64,000 bases of DNA from Halomonas sp. LR3S48 (GTDB taxonomy: Bacteria > Pseudomonadota > Gammaproteobacteria > Pseudomonadales > Halomonadaceae): the NCBI RefSeq assembly GCF_025725665.1, contig NZ_CP107009.1:248001-312000 (forward strand). Direction: 5' to 3'. Position numbers and translations under genes: made by a program. Positions 25,950-36,213 of the stretch are shown here, piece after piece; positions within the stretch are counted from its first letter, which is position 1; every line of letters starts with the position of its first letter. Under the pieces are notes generated by a model. It did not search any database. It was not told the origin of the DNA and was given only the letters and a program-made list of their open reading frames with translations.

Positions 25950-26652
25950 CCTGCTGTTCAAGCCCAAGCAGCTCCGCGAGCTGGTTCACGGCGTGCCCTG
26001 GTTGGGCGAATTGAACGATGATGAAGTCACCGAGCTGCTCGAGGATACCGAACTCAAGACGCTCAAGACCCGAGAGTGGCTGTTCCGCCAGGACTCCCCG
26101 GCCCACTGGCTCTACATCGTCATCAACGGTGCGGTGCGCCTGGCGCGTGGTGCCGGCGACGGCCGCCTGGCCACCATTCGCTGCGTCGAGCGCGGCGGCA
26201 CCCTGGGCGAGCTGAGCATGGTCTCCAGTGCCGGGGTTTATCTCTACTCCGCCGAGGCGCTGCGCCGCACCCACGTGCTGGCGATTCCCGCCAAGCGCTG
26301 CCGCGAGATCATGGACCGCCAGCCCGCCTGCCGCGCCGAGTTCATGAGCCGCCTGGCGCTGGAGCTCACAGAACGTCTCGAGGACCTGGCGCTGCTGACC
26401 CAGGCCGACGCCATGTCGCGGCTGGTCAGCTACATCCTGCGCCAGCTGCCGGCGGGGCGCAGCAAAAGCCCGCGGGTGGTGCGCCTGTCGATCCCCAAGC
26501 GCTGGCTCGCCGCCCAGCTCGCCATGACGCCCGAGACCCTGTCGCGGTTGCTGGCCAAGCTACGCGACGGCGGCGTGATTGGCATCGATCGCCAGCGCCT
26601 GACGGTACTCGACGAACAGAAGCTGCGCGACGCCATGCTGGCCGACGACTGA
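25909..26652 (+). CDS. Dnr/NarR-type Crp-Fnr family transcriptional regulator
   Basis: A 247-residue regulator. The N-terminal cyclic-nucleotide-like beta-roll (about 35-140) is followed by a dimerisation helix and a winged helix-turn-helix (IPKRWLAAQLAMTPETLSRLLAKL). The recognition helix resembles the Fnr/Dnr group. The four-cysteine cluster of FNR is absent (one Cys near the N-terminus), so it is not an oxygen-labile FNR; NO- or nitrate-responsive Dnr/NarR types fit. It starts within the end of moeA. It probably controls the nar/denitrification genes, but its ligand is unknown. Confidence 0.85.
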   Translation: MNTTICPPDSSSTDLLFKPKQLRELVHGVPWLGELNDDEVTELLEDTELKTLKTREWLFRQDSPAHWLYIVINGAVRLARGAGDGRLATIRCVERGGTLGELSMVSSAGVYLYSAEALRRTHVLAIPAKRCREIMDRQPACRAEFMSRLALELTERLEDLALLTQADAMSRLVSYILRQLPAGRSKSPRVVRLSIPKRWLAAQLAMTPETLSRLLAKLRDGGVIGIDRQRLTVLDEQKLRDAMLADD

Positions 26653-26696
26653 GCCAACGGCACGTCGCGCCGCCAAGTCGTACATAGGGAGGTTTC

Positions 26697-27092
26697 ATGT
26701 CCCGAACCGCGAACAAACCGCGCACCCTGGTCTACTCCTGCTCCGGCTGCTCCGACGTGGCGCAGCTGGCCAACGACGTGGCGGTGAGGCTCGACCACAC
26801 AGGTGTGGCCGAGATGTCCTGTATCGCCGGCGTAGGCGGCGGCGTGCCCGGCCTGGTGCGCACTGCCCGCTCCGGGCGACCCATCGTCGCCATCGATGGC
26901 TGCCAGATGCACTGTGTGACCCACTGCCTGGACAGGGCGGGCGTAGTCGCCACCGAACACGTCAAGCTCTACGAGCAGGGCTTTCGCAAGCGCCGTGGCC
27001 AGAGCTACGACGACGAAATCGTCCATGAGGTGGCCGAGCAGGTCGGCGAGCTGATCGCCCGGCTGCCGATGGATGCCGAGGAAAACGCATGA
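26697..27092 (+). CDS. DGC-domain putative zinc-binding protein
   Basis: A 131-residue protein with cysteines placed as YSCSGCSD at the N-terminus, [12 protein letters not shown] in the middle, and [14 protein letters not shown]. This matches the DGC family (named for the conserved Asp-Gly-Cys), annotated as putative zinc-binding with no fixed function. GGGAGG lies just before the ATG; the stop overlaps moaA by four bases. Its place inside a moeA-dnr-moaA set suggests a link to nitrate respiration, metal handling or Moco assembly. Confidence 0.82.
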   Translation: MSRTANKPRTLVYSCSGCSDVAQLANDVAVRLDHTGVAEMSCIAGVGGGVPGLVRTARSGRPIVAIDGCQMHCVTHCLDRAGVVATEHVKLYEQGFRKRRGQSYDDEIVHEVAEQVGELIARLPMDAEENA

Positions 27093-28075
27093 GCCTGATC
27101 GACGGCTTCGGCCGCACCGTGCGCTACGTTCGCCTGTCGGTCACCGACCGCTGCGACTTTCGCTGCGTCTACTGCATGGCCGAGGAGATGACCTTCCTGC
27201 CTCGCGCCAGGCTGCTCACCCTGGAAGAGATCGCCACGCTGTCGCGGGCCTTCGTCGAGCTGGGCGTGGAGAAGATCCGCCTCACCGGCGGCGAGCCGCT
27301 GGTACGCCGCGGTATCGAGAAGTTAGTTGCCGAACTCGGCGCACTGCCGGGCCTGCGCGACTTCGGCATGACCACCAATGGTGCCGGGCTGGTCAAGCAT
27401 GCCCGCGCCCTGCGCCAGGGCGGGCTCAAGCGGCTCAACGTCAGCCTGGATTCGCTGGTGTCCGAGCGCTTTCGCGCCCTGACCCGCACCGGCGACCTGG
27501 CCAAGGTCATCGACGGCATCCGCGCCGCTCATGACGCCGGCTTCGAGCGTATCAAGCTCAACGCGGTGATCCTCAAGGGACGCAACGACGACGAGGTGCT
27601 CGACCTGGTCGCGTTCGCCCGTAAGGAGCAGGTGGACATAAGCTTCATCGAGGAGATGCCGCTGGGCCAGAACATGAGCCACGACCGCGCCGAGACTTTT
27701 TGCTCCAGCGATGACGTGCGCGCCGCCATCGAGGCGCGCCACTCGCTGCTGCCCACCACCGAGACTACCCTGGGGCCGTCGCGCTATTTTCGGATGGTTG
27801 ACTCGGACATCCGGGTCGGCTTTATCTCGCCGCACAGCCACAACTTCTGTGCCGCCTGCAACCGCGTACGCGTCACCGCCGAAGGCCGCCTGCTGCTGTG
27901 CCTGGGCAACGAGCACTCGGTCGACCTGCGCGCCGTGATGCGCCGCCACCCCGGCGACCTCGAACGGCTCAAGGCCGCCATCGTCGTCGCCATGCAGAAG
28001 AAGCCCGAGCGGCACCACTTCACTACCGACGGCGACGTCCAAGTCGTTCGCTTCATGAACATGACCGGGGGCTGA
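27089..28075 (+). CDS. moaA: GTP 3',8-cyclase MoaA
   Basis: A 328-residue radical SAM enzyme. The SAM cluster motif is CDFRCVYCM (CX3CX2C); [14 protein letters not shown] is the SAM-binding GGEP motif. The second C-terminal cluster is [19 protein letters not shown], and the protein ends in the conserved GG. It catalyses the first step of molybdopterin synthesis from GTP, together with MoaC, which is not in the window. It overlaps the DGC gene by four bases. Confidence 0.96.
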   Translation: MSLIDGFGRTVRYVRLSVTDRCDFRCVYCMAEEMTFLPRARLLTLEEIATLSRAFVELGVEKIRLTGGEPLVRRGIEKLVAELGALPGLRDFGMTTNGAGLVKHARALRQGGLKRLNVSLDSLVSERFRALTRTGDLAKVIDGIRAAHDAGFERIKLNAVILKGRNDDEVLDLVAFARKEQVDISFIEEMPLGQNMSHDRAETFCSSDDVRAAIEARHSLLPTTETTLGPSRYFRMVDSDIRVGFISPHSHNFCAACNRVRVTAEGRLLLCLGNEHSVDLRAVMRRHPGDLERLKAAIVVAMQKKPERHHFTTDGDVQVVRFMNMTGG

Positions 28076-28175
28076 CGGCGACTAGCCCGTCGGTTCGTTT
28101 TGCTGGCTTGACCAGCACGGGCGTCAAGGGCAATGTCGGGGTAGAGTATCGAGCCCTGCCCAAAGGTCGTTCCCC

Positions 28176-29213
28176 ATGAACCCGGTCGCCCAGCAAGAGC
28201 CGCTCTCGGTCGGCTTCGTCCTGCTGCATCGCTTCACCCTGCTGCCCTTCGCGGCCTTCGTCGACTGCCTGCGCCTGGCGGCCGACGAGGGCGATCGCAG
28301 CCGTCAGTTGCGCTGCCACTGGACCTTCATGACCAGCACCGGGGAGCCGGCGGCCTCCAGCTGCGGGGCCTCCATCACGCCATGCCAACCCTTCCAGGAC
28401 CCGCAGGAGTTCGACTACATCGTGGTGATCGGTGGCGTGCTGGACGATGCCGACCGGGCCGATACCACGGCGCTGGCCTACCTGCGCCGGGCGGCGAATG
28501 CCCAGGTACCGCTGGTGGGGCTGTGTACCGGCGTCTTCGCCCTGATCCAGGCCGGCCTGATGAACGGGCGGCGCTGCTGTGTCAGCTGGTACCACCATCG
28601 CGACATGATCCAGCGCTTTCCCACCATCGAGCCGGTGGCCGACCGTCTGTTCGTCGACGATGGCGACCGCCTGACCTGCGCGGGTGGTTCGGCCGGGGCG
28701 GACCTGGCCGCCTATCTGGTCGAGCGGCACCTTGGCAAGGCCTGGGCCATGAAGAGTCTGCGCATCATGCTGCTCGATGAGGCGCGTATCGGTGCACACC
28801 CGCAGCCGCAGCCGGTGGTGTTCGGCAAGATCGAGGATCGCCTGGTGCGCCGCTCCATCGCCGTGCTCGAGCAGCATCTCGGCGAGCCGATATCCATGGA
28901 AACGCTGGCGGAGCGGGTCGGCACCTCGCGGCGCAACCTGGAGCGGCGGTTCCGCGAAACCCTGGGTGTCGGGCCGCAGAAGTTCGCGCGCGATCTGCGG
29001 CTGCGCTATGGGCTGTGGCTGCTGCACTACACCGGCAAGAGCGTCACCGAGATCGGCGAGCGCTGCGGCTTCGCCGACACGGCCCATTTCTCGCGTCATT
29101 TTCGCAGCGCCTTCGGCATGCCGCCGTCGGAGATGCGCAAGCGTGCCGAGGAGCCAGGCAGCGACCGGGTCGACCCTTTCTTCCTGCATATCGAGTCCCG
29201 GCCTGCGGTCTGA
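28176..29213 (+). CDS. GlxA-family AraC regulator, SouR/GbdR-like
   Basis: A 345-residue protein with an N-terminal DJ-1/PfpI-like (amidotransferase-type) domain (VGLCTGVFALIQAGLMNGRR carries the nucleophile-elbow Cys) and a C-terminal AraC domain with two helix-turn-helices (METLAERVGTSRRNLERRF and VTEIGERCGFADTAHFSRHF). This architecture is that of GbdR, SouR and CdhR in pseudomonads, which sense glycine betaine/dimethylglycine, sarcosine and carnitine. Lying directly upstream of glyA-soxBDAG on the same strand, a sarcosine-responsive SouR-like role is the best guess. Confidence 0.85.
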   Translation: MNPVAQQEPLSVGFVLLHRFTLLPFAAFVDCLRLAADEGDRSRQLRCHWTFMTSTGEPAASSCGASITPCQPFQDPQEFDYIVVIGGVLDDADRADTTALAYLRRAANAQVPLVGLCTGVFALIQAGLMNGRRCCVSWYHHRDMIQRFPTIEPVADRLFVDDGDRLTCAGGSAGADLAAYLVERHLGKAWAMKSLRIMLLDEARIGAHPQPQPVVFGKIEDRLVRRSIAVLEQHLGEPISMETLAERVGTSRRNLERRFRETLGVGPQKFARDLRLRYGLWLLHYTGKSVTEIGERCGFADTAHFSRHFRSAFGMPPSEMRKRAEEPGSDRVDPFFLHIESRPAV

Positions 29214-29450
29214 TCGTCATGTCGCTATCTCCCGCCTCACGGGTGCTCTGGCCGTATGAGCGTCACCAGAAGGGTGGCGTTCGCCTAAAGTGGTAGGCCA
29301 ACCCCGGCGGTGCCTGTCGTTCAGCAAAGCTGTCGCATTTATTCAATCTTTCTCTCTCTTGTGGGCCTTTAATCGGAGCATGAACCGAAACCCTCCGCGC
29401 CCCCTGCGGGTAGCCGATAGATTCAACAGCCAGAACAACAGGAGCCAGTC
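29214..29450. promoter_or_regulatory. Promoter region of the glyA-sox operon
   Basis: A 237-bp gap between the regulator and glyA. It contains an AT-rich pyrimidine stretch (about 29336-29362), unusual for the neighbourhood and the likeliest promoter position, and a GGAG ribosome site before glyA. No operator could be assigned with confidence. Confidence 0.4.
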
Positions 29451-30749
29451 ATGAACCAAGCCGGACTCGCGTCATTCGATTCCCAGATCGCCGCCGCCAT
29501 CGCCGAAGAGGTGGCGCGTCAGGAGGCGCACGTCGAGCTGATCGCCTCGGAAAACTATGCCAGCCGCGCGGTCATGGAGGCCCAGGGCACCCAACTGACC
29601 AACAAGTACGCCGAAGGCTACCCGGGCAAGCGCTACTACGGCGGCTGCGAGCACGTCGACGTGGTCGAGAAGCTCGCCATCGAGCGTGCCTGCGACTTGT
29701 TCGGTGCCGACTACGCCAACGTCCAGCCCCACTCCGGCGCCCAGGCCAACGCCGCCGCCTTCATGGCGTTGGTCAAGCCGGGCGACACCGTGCTCGGCAT
29801 GAGCCTGGCCCACGGCGGCCACCTGACCCACGGCGCCGCACCCAACTTCTCCGGCAAGCATTACCATGCGGTGCAGTACGGCCTGAACCCCGAGACCGGC
29901 GAGATCGACTACGAAGAGGTCGAGCGCCTGGCGCGTGGCCACAAGCCGAAGCTGATCATCGCCGGCTTCTCCGCCTACTCCCGTGTGGTCGACTGGCGGC
30001 GCTTCCGCTCCATTGCCGATGAAGTCGGCGCCTGGCTGATGGTCGACATGGCCCACGTAGCGGGCCTGGTCGCCGCCGGCCTCTACCCGAGCCCGATTGC
30101 TCACGCCCATGTGGTCACCACCACCACCCACAAGACCCTGCGCGGCCCGCGCGGTGGCCTGATCCTCTCGGCCCACGGCGACCCGGAGCTGTACAAGAAG
30201 CTCAACGGCGCGGTCTTCCCTGGCCAGCAGGGTGGCCCGTTGATGCACGTCATCGCGGCCAAGGCGGTGGCCTTCAAGGAGGCCATGAGCCAGAGCTTCG
30301 TGCAGTACCAGCAGCGTGTGATCGACAACGCCCGCACCATGGCCAAGGTGTTCTTGGACCGCGGTTACGACGTCGTCTCCGGCGGCACCGACGACCATCT
30401 GTTCCTGGTCTCGCTGATCCGCCAGGGCGTGACCGGCAAGGATGCCGATGCGGCGCTGGGCCGCTCGCACATCACCGTCAACAAGAATGCCGTGCCCAAC
30501 GACCCGCAGAGCCCCTTCGTCACTTCCGGCCTGCGTATCGGCACCCCGGCGGTGACCTCGCGTGGCTTCGACGTGGCCGACTGCGAGGCGCTGGCCGGTT
30601 GGATCTGCGACATCCTCGACGTGCTGGCCGAGCAGGGCAACACCGATGCCGTGGAAGCCGAGGTGCGCGAGAAGGTCGCCGAGCTCTGCCTGCGGCACCC
30701 GGTCTACGGTGCCGCCCCGGCAGCGGCGCAAGAAACCGCTACCGCCTGA
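29451..30749 (+). CDS. glyA: Serine hydroxymethyltransferase GlyA
   Basis: A 432-residue PLP enzyme with [38 protein letters not shown], the PLP-lysine motif [14 protein letters not shown], and [14 protein letters not shown]. It interconverts glycine and serine with 5,10-methylene-tetrahydrofolate. Placed before soxBDAG it consumes both products of sarcosine oxidation (glycine and methylene-folate) to make serine, so it is probably the catabolic copy rather than the only one in the genome. Confidence 0.97.
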   Translation: MNQAGLASFDSQIAAAIAEEVARQEAHVELIASENYASRAVMEAQGTQLTNKYAEGYPGKRYYGGCEHVDVVEKLAIERACDLFGADYANVQPHSGAQANAAAFMALVKPGDTVLGMSLAHGGHLTHGAAPNFSGKHYHAVQYGLNPETGEIDYEEVERLARGHKPKLIIAGFSAYSRVVDWRRFRSIADEVGAWLMVDMAHVAGLVAAGLYPSPIAHAHVVTTTTHKTLRGPRGGLILSAHGDPELYKKLNGAVFPGQQGGPLMHVIAAKAVAFKEAMSQSFVQYQQRVIDNARTMAKVFLDRGYDVVSGGTDDHLFLVSLIRQGVTGKDADAALGRSHITVNKNAVPNDPQSPFVTSGLRIGTPAVTSRGFDVADCEALAGWICDILDVLAEQGNTDAVEAEVREKVAELCLRHPVYGAAPAAAQETATA

Positions 30750-30760
30750 ACCCGTATGGG

Positions 30761-30783
30761 CCGGCCCTGCCTGGCAGGGCCGG
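30761..30783 (+). promoter_or_regulatory. Hairpin between glyA and soxB
   Basis: A 10-bp perfect GC stem (CCGGCCCTGC / GCAGGGCCGG, CTG loop) lies just before the soxB ribosome site. No T-run follows. It could stabilise the glyA message or tune soxB expression. Confidence 0.6.
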
Positions 30784-30798
30784 TCGAGGAGAGAGAAG

Positions 30799-32049
30799 AT
30801 GCAACGCTATTCAGGTTTCGGGCTGGCCAAGCACGCCCTCAGTCACCACGAGAACTGGGAGCGCCAGTGGCGCAACCCCACTCCCAAGAAGCAGTACGAC
30901 GTGATCATCGTCGGCGGCGGTGGCCACGGCCTGGCCACTGCTTACTACCTGGCGAAGGAGTTCGGCGTCAAGAACGTGGCGGTGATCGAAAAGGGCTGGC
31001 TGGGCGGTGGCAATACTGCTCGTAACACCACCATCGTGCGTTCCAACTACCTGTGGGACGAGGCGGCGGCCCTCTACGAACACTCCATGAAGCTGTGGGA
31101 GGGGCTCTCACAGGACCTGAACTACAACGTGATGTTCTCCCAGCGTGGGGTGCTCAACCTGGGCCACACCCTGCAGGACATGCGTGACATCCAGCGCCGG
31201 GTCAATGCCAACCGTCTGAACGGTATCGACGGCGAGGTGCTGGACGCCAAGGGCGTGCAGGAACTGGTGCCGATCATGGACTGCTCCAAGAATGCCCGCT
31301 ACCCGGTGCTGGGAGCCTCCTGGCAGCCGCGCGCCGGTGTGGCCCGCCACGACGCCGTGGCCTGGGGCTATGCCCGCGGCGCCGACGCCCATGGCGTGGA
31401 TATCCTCCAGCAGACCGAGGTCACCGGCTTCAAGATCCGCGACGGTCAGGTCTATGGCGTACACACCAACCGTGGCGACATCGAGGCCAAGACCGTGGGC
31501 TGCGTGGCCGCCGGTAACTCCGGTGTGCTGGCCAAGATGGCCGGCTTCCGCCTGCCGCTGGAATCGCACCCGCTGCAGGCCCTGGTCTCCGAGCCTCTCA
31601 AGCCGATCCTCGACACCGTGGTGATGTCCAACCACGTGCATGGCTATATCAGCCAGTCGGACAAGGGCGACCTGGTGATCGGCGCCGGCATCGACGGCTA
31701 CAACGGCTACGGCCAGCGCGGCAGCTACCCCACCGTGGAGCACACCCTGCAGGCCATCGTCGAGATGTTCCCGATCTTCTCCCGGGTGCGCATGAACCGC
31801 CAGTGGGGCGGCATCGTCGACACCTGCCCGGACGCCTGCCCGATCCTCTCCAAGACCCCGGTGAAGGGCCTGTTCTTCAACTGTGGCTGGGGCACCGGTG
31901 GCTTCAAGGCCACCCCGGGCTCGGGCCATGTGTTCGCCGCCAGCCTGGCCAAGGGCGAGATGCATCCCATCGCCGAGCCCTTCTCCATGTTCCGCTTCCA
32001 TAGCGGGGCCCTGATCGACGAGCACGGCGCCGCCGGCGTGGCCCACTGA
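30799..32049 (+). CDS. soxB: Sarcosine oxidase beta subunit SoxB
   Basis: The product has 416 residues from the ATG at 30799, which follows GAGGAGAGAG; longer in-frame extension into glyA lacks support. Rossmann FAD site [23 protein letters not shown] is followed by the [11 protein letters not shown] covalent-flavin region and C-terminal [14 protein letters not shown]. It binds FMN/FAD and oxidises the N-methyl group of sarcosine, producing glycine, H2O2 and methylene-tetrahydrofolate, as part of the heterotetramer. Confidence 0.96.
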   Translation: MQRYSGFGLAKHALSHHENWERQWRNPTPKKQYDVIIVGGGGHGLATAYYLAKEFGVKNVAVIEKGWLGGGNTARNTTIVRSNYLWDEAAALYEHSMKLWEGLSQDLNYNVMFSQRGVLNLGHTLQDMRDIQRRVNANRLNGIDGEVLDAKGVQELVPIMDCSKNARYPVLGASWQPRAGVARHDAVAWGYARGADAHGVDILQQTEVTGFKIRDGQVYGVHTNRGDIEAKTVGCVAAGNSGVLAKMAGFRLPLESHPLQALVSEPLKPILDTVVMSNHVHGYISQSDKGDLVIGAGIDGYNGYGQRGSYPTVEHTLQAIVEMFPIFSRVRMNRQWGGIVDTCPDACPILSKTPVKGLFFNCGWGTGGFKATPGSGHVFAASLAKGEMHPIAEPFSMFRFHSGALIDEHGAAGVAH

Positions 32050-32061
32050 GGAGAATTCGCC

Positions 32062-32445
32062 ATGTTCTATATCTACTGCCCCTACTGCGGCGAACACCGC
32101 GAGGAAGAGGAGTTTCACCCCAAGGGCCAGGCGCATATCGAGCGACCCAAGGACCCCGAGGCGTGCAGCGACGAGGAGTGGGGCGACTACCTCTTCTTCC
32201 GTGACAACCCCCGTGGTGTGCACCACGAGCTGTGGGTGCATGCGGTGGGCTGTCGCAAGTTCTTCAACGTCACCCGCCACACCGTGACCTACGAGATCCT
32301 CGAAACCTACAAGATGGGCGAACAGCCCCGTGTCACCGCCGAGAGCCAGCAAACGCAAGGCAACGTGCAGGTGGCCAGCGGCGGGCAACAGACCGTGGGT
32401 GCCACCAACGCCGCAGCGCCATCGGTCAAGGGAGAGCAGGTATGA
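32062..32445 (+). CDS. soxD: Sarcosine oxidase delta subunit SoxD
   Basis: A 127-residue small subunit. YCPYCGEHREEEEFHPKGQAH carries the CxxC plus His zinc-binding set, and FFRDNPRGVHHELWVHAVGCRKFFNVTR is the conserved core. A Gln/Ala-rich C-terminal tail of about 30 residues is longer than the minimum seen in the family. It overlaps soxA by four bases (ATGA). Confidence 0.95.
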   Translation: MFYIYCPYCGEHREEEEFHPKGQAHIERPKDPEACSDEEWGDYLFFRDNPRGVHHELWVHAVGCRKFFNVTRHTVTYEILETYKMGEQPRVTAESQQTQGNVQVASGGQQTVGATNAAAPSVKGEQV

Positions 32446-35400
32446 GCCAGTCCAAGAAACAAGTGCACCGCCTGGCCAAGGGCGGTCGGATCGATCGCTC
32501 CCGCACCCTGAGCTTCACCTTCAATGGCCAGAGCTACCAGGGGCACCCGGGGGACACCCTGGCCTCGGCGCTGCTGGCCAACGGCGTGGACATCGTCAAC
32601 CGCAGCTTCAAGTACTCGCGGCCCCGGGGCATCGTCGCCGCCGGCGCCGAGGAGCCCAATGCCGTCGTCCAGCTGGGCAGCACCGAGGCGGGCCAGGTGC
32701 CCAACGTGCGCGCCACCCAGCAGGCGCTGTTCGCCGGCCTGACCGCCCGCAGCACCAACGGCTGGCCCAATGTGCAGCGCGACCTGATGGGCCTGGTCGG
32801 CAAGGTGGGCGGCAAGTTCATGCCCCCGGGCTTCTACTACAAGACCTTCATGGCCCCGGCCTCCCTGTGGATGACCTACGAGAAGTACATCCGCAAGAGC
32901 GCCGGTCTGGGGCGCAGCCCCATGGAAGCCGACCCGGACACCTACGACCACCTGCACCAGCACTGCGACGTGCTGGTGGTGGGTGGCGGTGCCGCCGGCC
33001 TGGCCGCGGCCCTTGCCGCCGCGCGCAGCGGGGCCCGGGTGATCGTCGCCGACGAGCAGGAGGAGATGGGCGGCTCGCTGCTGGATAGCCGCGAGACCCT
33101 GGACGGCAAGCCGGCGGACCAGTGGGTGGCCCAGGTACTCGAGGAGCTGGCCGGCTGCGAGAACGTTACCCTGCTGCCGCGCACCACCGCCAACGGCTAC
33201 CACGACCATAACTTCGTCACCCTGCACGAGCGGCGCACCGAGCACCTCAGCGAAACCGCTCCGCTGGTGAACGGCCATCGTCCGGTCCGGTCGCGGATGC
33301 ACCGCGTGCGTGCCGGCCAGGTGATCCTGGCTACCGGGGCTCACGAGCGTCCGCTGGTCTACGCCGGCAACGACGTGCCGGGTAACCTGCTGGCCGGCGC
33401 CGTCTCCACCTATATCCGCCGCTACGGCGTGGCACCTGGCAACAAGCTGGTGCTCTCCACCAGCAACGACTACGGCTACCGCGCTGCCCTCGACTGGAAG
33501 GAGGCGGGTCGCGAGGTGGTGGCCATCGTCGATGCCCGCCAGGCTCCGGCCGGTGACTGGGTCGAGGCCGCCCGTGCCCAAGGCATTCGCATCATCGCCG
33601 GCAGCGCCGTGGTCGAGGCCAAGGGCGGAAGCCGCGTCAGCGCGGCGCGGGTTGCCCAGATCGATATCGACGCCTTCAAGGTGACCGGCCAGGCCGAGAC
33701 GCTGGCCTGCGACACCATCGCCAGCTCCGGCGGTTACAGCCCGGTCATTCACCTGGCCTCTCACACCGGCGCCCGGCCCACCTGGCGCGACGACCTCCTC
33801 GGCTTCGTGCCGAATCTGGTGAAGGGCGTGCAGGCCTGCGGCGGTGCCAATGGCACCTATGACCTGGGCAAGGTGCTCGCCGAGGGCGTGGAGGCCGGCG
33901 TCAAGGCTGCCGCCGCCACCGGTCATGCCGCCCCGGCGGTCAGCCTGCCCCAGGCCAAGACCTTCGAGCAGGGCCCGGCGGCACCGCTCTTCCAGGTGCC
34001 CCACGAGAAGCCGACCCTGCGCGCGCCCAAGCAGTTCGTCGACCTGCAGAACGACGTCACCGCGGCGGGCATCGAGCTGGCCACCCGCGAGGGCTTCGAG
34101 TCCATCGAGCACGTCAAGCGCTACACCGCCATGGGCTTCGGCACCGACCAGGGCAAGCTGGGCAATATCAACGGCATGGCCATTGCCGCTCGCTGCCTGG
34201 GCCGCTCGATCCCCGAGGTGGGTACCACGGTATTCCGCCCCAACTACACGCCGGTGACCTTTGGCGCCATCGTCGGCCGTCACTGCCGCGACCTCTTCGA
34301 CCCCGAGCGTTACACCGCGCTGCACCAGTGGCACGTGGAAAACGGCGCCGAGTTCGAGGACGTGGGCCAGTGGAAGCGCCCCTGGTACTTCCCGCAGACG
34401 ATCAACGGCAAGAAGGAGACCATGCACGAGGCTGTGGCCCGCGAGTGCCTGGCAGTGCGCGAGAAGATCGGTATCCTCGATGCCTCCACCTTGGGCAAGA
34501 TCGACATCCAGGGGCCGGATGCCCGCGAGTTCCTCAACCGCATCTATACCAACAAGTGGTTGAAACTTGAGGTGGGCCGCGTGCGCTACGGCCTGATGTG
34601 CAAGGACGACGGCATGCTGATGGACGACGGTACCACCAGCTGCCTGGGCGAGAATCACTTCCTGATGACCACCACCACCGGTGGCGCCGCCGGCGTGCTG
34701 GAGTGGCTGGAACTGTGGCACCAGACCGAGTGGCCGGAACTGCAGGTCTATTTCACCTCGGTAACCGACCATTGGGCCACCATGACCATCACTGGCCCCG
34801 ATGCACGCAAGCTGCTGGCCGAGATCACCGATATCGACCTCGATCGCGACACGTTCAAGTTCATGGACTGGCGCGCAGGCAAGGTGGCTGGCGTACCGGC
34901 GCGGGTGTTCCGCATCTCCTTCACCGGTGAGCTCGCCTACGAGATCAACGTCCAGGCCAACTACGCCATGCACGTCTGGAAGACCCTGTTCGAGCATGGC
35001 GACAAGTACGGCCTGACGCCCTACGGCACCGAGACCATGCACGTGCTGCGTGCCGAGAAGGGCTTCATCATCGCCGGTCAGGACAGCGATGGTTCGGTCA
35101 CCCCCGAGGACCTGGGCATGCAGTGGGCAGTCGGCTACGACAAGCCCTACTCGTGGGTCGGCAAGCGGGCGCTGTCGCGCTCCGATACCCGCCGCACGGA
35201 CCGCAAGCAGCTGGTGGGCCTCAAGCCGAAGGACCCCAAGGTGGTGCTGGAGGAGGGTGCGCAGATCGTCTTCGATCCCAAGCACGCCATTCCCATGCCG
35301 ATGGTCGGGCACGTGACCTCGAGCTACTACAGCCCGACCCTGGACTCCGGCTTCGCCCTGGCGGTGGTCAAGGGTGGCCACAACAAGCTGGGCGAGACCG

Positions 35401-35492
35401 TCTACCTGCCCATGGCGGACGGCCGGACCCATGAGGCCGAAATCGTCAGTCCGATCTTCTACGACCCCAAGGGAGAGCGCCAGAATGTCTAA
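32442..35492 (+). CDS. soxA: Sarcosine oxidase alpha subunit SoxA
   Basis: The product has 1016 residues from the ATG at 32442 overlapping the soxD stop. Order: an N-terminal ferredoxin-like region (SFTFNGQSYQGHPGDTLASALLANG, FKYSRPRG), a dinucleotide domain (VLVVGGGAAGLAAALAAARSG) for NAD, an internal Rossmann segment, and a C-terminal aminomethyltransferase-like (GcvT-fold) half that binds tetrahydrofolate (RVRYGLMCKDDGMLMDDGTT, TGELAYEINV). This matches the heterotetrameric enzymes that channel formaldehyde to folate. Confidence 0.97.
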   Translation: MSQSKKQVHRLAKGGRIDRSRTLSFTFNGQSYQGHPGDTLASALLANGVDIVNRSFKYSRPRGIVAAGAEEPNAVVQLGSTEAGQVPNVRATQQALFAGLTARSTNGWPNVQRDLMGLVGKVGGKFMPPGFYYKTFMAPASLWMTYEKYIRKSAGLGRSPMEADPDTYDHLHQHCDVLVVGGGAAGLAAALAAARSGARVIVADEQEEMGGSLLDSRETLDGKPADQWVAQVLEELAGCENVTLLPRTTANGYHDHNFVTLHERRTEHLSETAPLVNGHRPVRSRMHRVRAGQVILATGAHERPLVYAGNDVPGNLLAGAVSTYIRRYGVAPGNKLVLSTSNDYGYRAALDWKEAGREVVAIVDARQAPAGDWVEAARAQGIRIIAGSAVVEAKGGSRVSAARVAQIDIDAFKVTGQAETLACDTIASSGGYSPVIHLASHTGARPTWRDDLLGFVPNLVKGVQACGGANGTYDLGKVLAEGVEAGVKAAAATGHAAPAVSLPQAKTFEQGPAAPLFQVPHEKPTLRAPKQFVDLQNDVTAAGIELATREGFESIEHVKRYTAMGFGTDQGKLGNINGMAIAARCLGRSIPEVGTTVFRPNYTPVTFGAIVGRHCRDLFDPERYTALHQWHVENGAEFEDVGQWKRPWYFPQTINGKKETMHEAVARECLAVREKIGILDASTLGKIDIQGPDAREFLNRIYTNKWLKLEVGRVRYGLMCKDDGMLMDDGTTSCLGENHFLMTTTTGGAAGVLEWLELWHQTEWPELQVYFTSVTDHWATMTITGPDARKLLAEITDIDLDRDTFKFMDWRAGKVAGVPARVFRISFTGELAYEINVQANYAMHVWKTLFEHGDKYGLTPYGTETMHVLRAEKGFIIAGQDSDGSVTPEDLGMQWAVGYDKPYSWVGKRALSRSDTRRTDRKQLVGLKPKDPKVVLEEGAQIVFDPKHAIPMPMVGHVTSSYYSPTLDSGFALAVVKGGHNKLGETVYLPMADGRTHEAEIVSPIFYDPKGERQNV

Positions 35493-36120
35493 CGCGGCTA
35501 CCTTCGATACCCGTACCGATGGCGCCATCCCGGTGGAGTCATCGCTGGCCTACAGCTACCACCGCAGCGGTACCCCAAGGGTCGGCCCCCAGAGCCGCGT
35601 GATCCTGCGCGAGCGTGCCCTGCTGGGCCACCTGATCCTGCGCGGCGGTGCCATCGTCCTCGACGAGGCGGTACGCGAGGTGCTGGGCCTGGGCCTGCCC
35701 GGCCAGCCCCAGGGGCTGGTCGTGGATGCCAGCGGCGAACGCTCGATCCAGTGGCTCTCTCCGGACGAGTGGCTGGTGATCGTGCCCGGCGGCGAGGAGT
35801 TCGAGCTGGAGACCCGGCTGCGCGAGCGCCTCGCGGATGCCCACTATGCCATCAGCGACGTCAGCGGCGGCCAGACCCTGTTGGAGCTTTCCGGCGAGGC
35901 GGCCCGTGAGCTGCTGATGAAGTCGGCGATCTACGACGTCCACCCCAGCCACTTCCCGGTGGGCAAGGGTGTGACCACGGTCTTCGCCAAGGCCACCGCC
36001 ATCATCCGCCGCCCCTCCGAGGAGCGCTGGGAACTGGTGATACGCCGCAGCTTCGCCGATTATCTCTATCGTTGGCTGCTGGATGCCGGTGCAGAGTACG
36101 CCATCGGCGTGGAGAAGTGA
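35485..36120 (+). CDS. soxG: Sarcosine oxidase gamma subunit SoxG
   Basis: A 211-residue subunit; the ATG at 35485 overlaps the soxA stop by eight bases and is preceded by GGGAGAG. The fold is GcvT-like without catalytic residues. RERALLGHLILRG, WLSPDEWLVIVPG, and DVSGGQTLLELSGEAARELLMKS are typical. It completes the heterotetramer, and a strong terminator follows. Confidence 0.94.
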   Translation: MSNAATFDTRTDGAIPVESSLAYSYHRSGTPRVGPQSRVILRERALLGHLILRGGAIVLDEAVREVLGLGLPGQPQGLVVDASGERSIQWLSPDEWLVIVPGGEEFELETRLRERLADAHYAISDVSGGQTLLELSGEAARELLMKSAIYDVHPSHFPVGKGVTTVFAKATAIIRRPSEERWELVIRRSFADYLYRWLLDAGAEYAIGVEK

Positions 36121-36148
36121 CTCGGCGTCTCGTTTGCCAGGCGCGTTT

Positions 36149-36173
36149 GGCCGGGGTTTCCCCGGCCTTTTTT
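36149..36173 (+). terminator. Rho-independent terminator after soxBDAG
   Basis: An 8-bp stem GGCCGGGG / CCCCGGCC with a TTT loop followed by six T residues, 28 bases after the soxG stop. purU begins 40 bp later, so it has partly independent expression. Confidence 0.95.
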
Positions 36174-36213
36174 CCATACGGGCCTTAATTGCGCTCGCCG
36201 CCGGAGGGGCAGC

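Noticed and set aside
32307..35528. 1073-codon open frame antisense to soxA
   Set aside because: Same codon-bias artefact; soxA motifs are complete on the plus strand.
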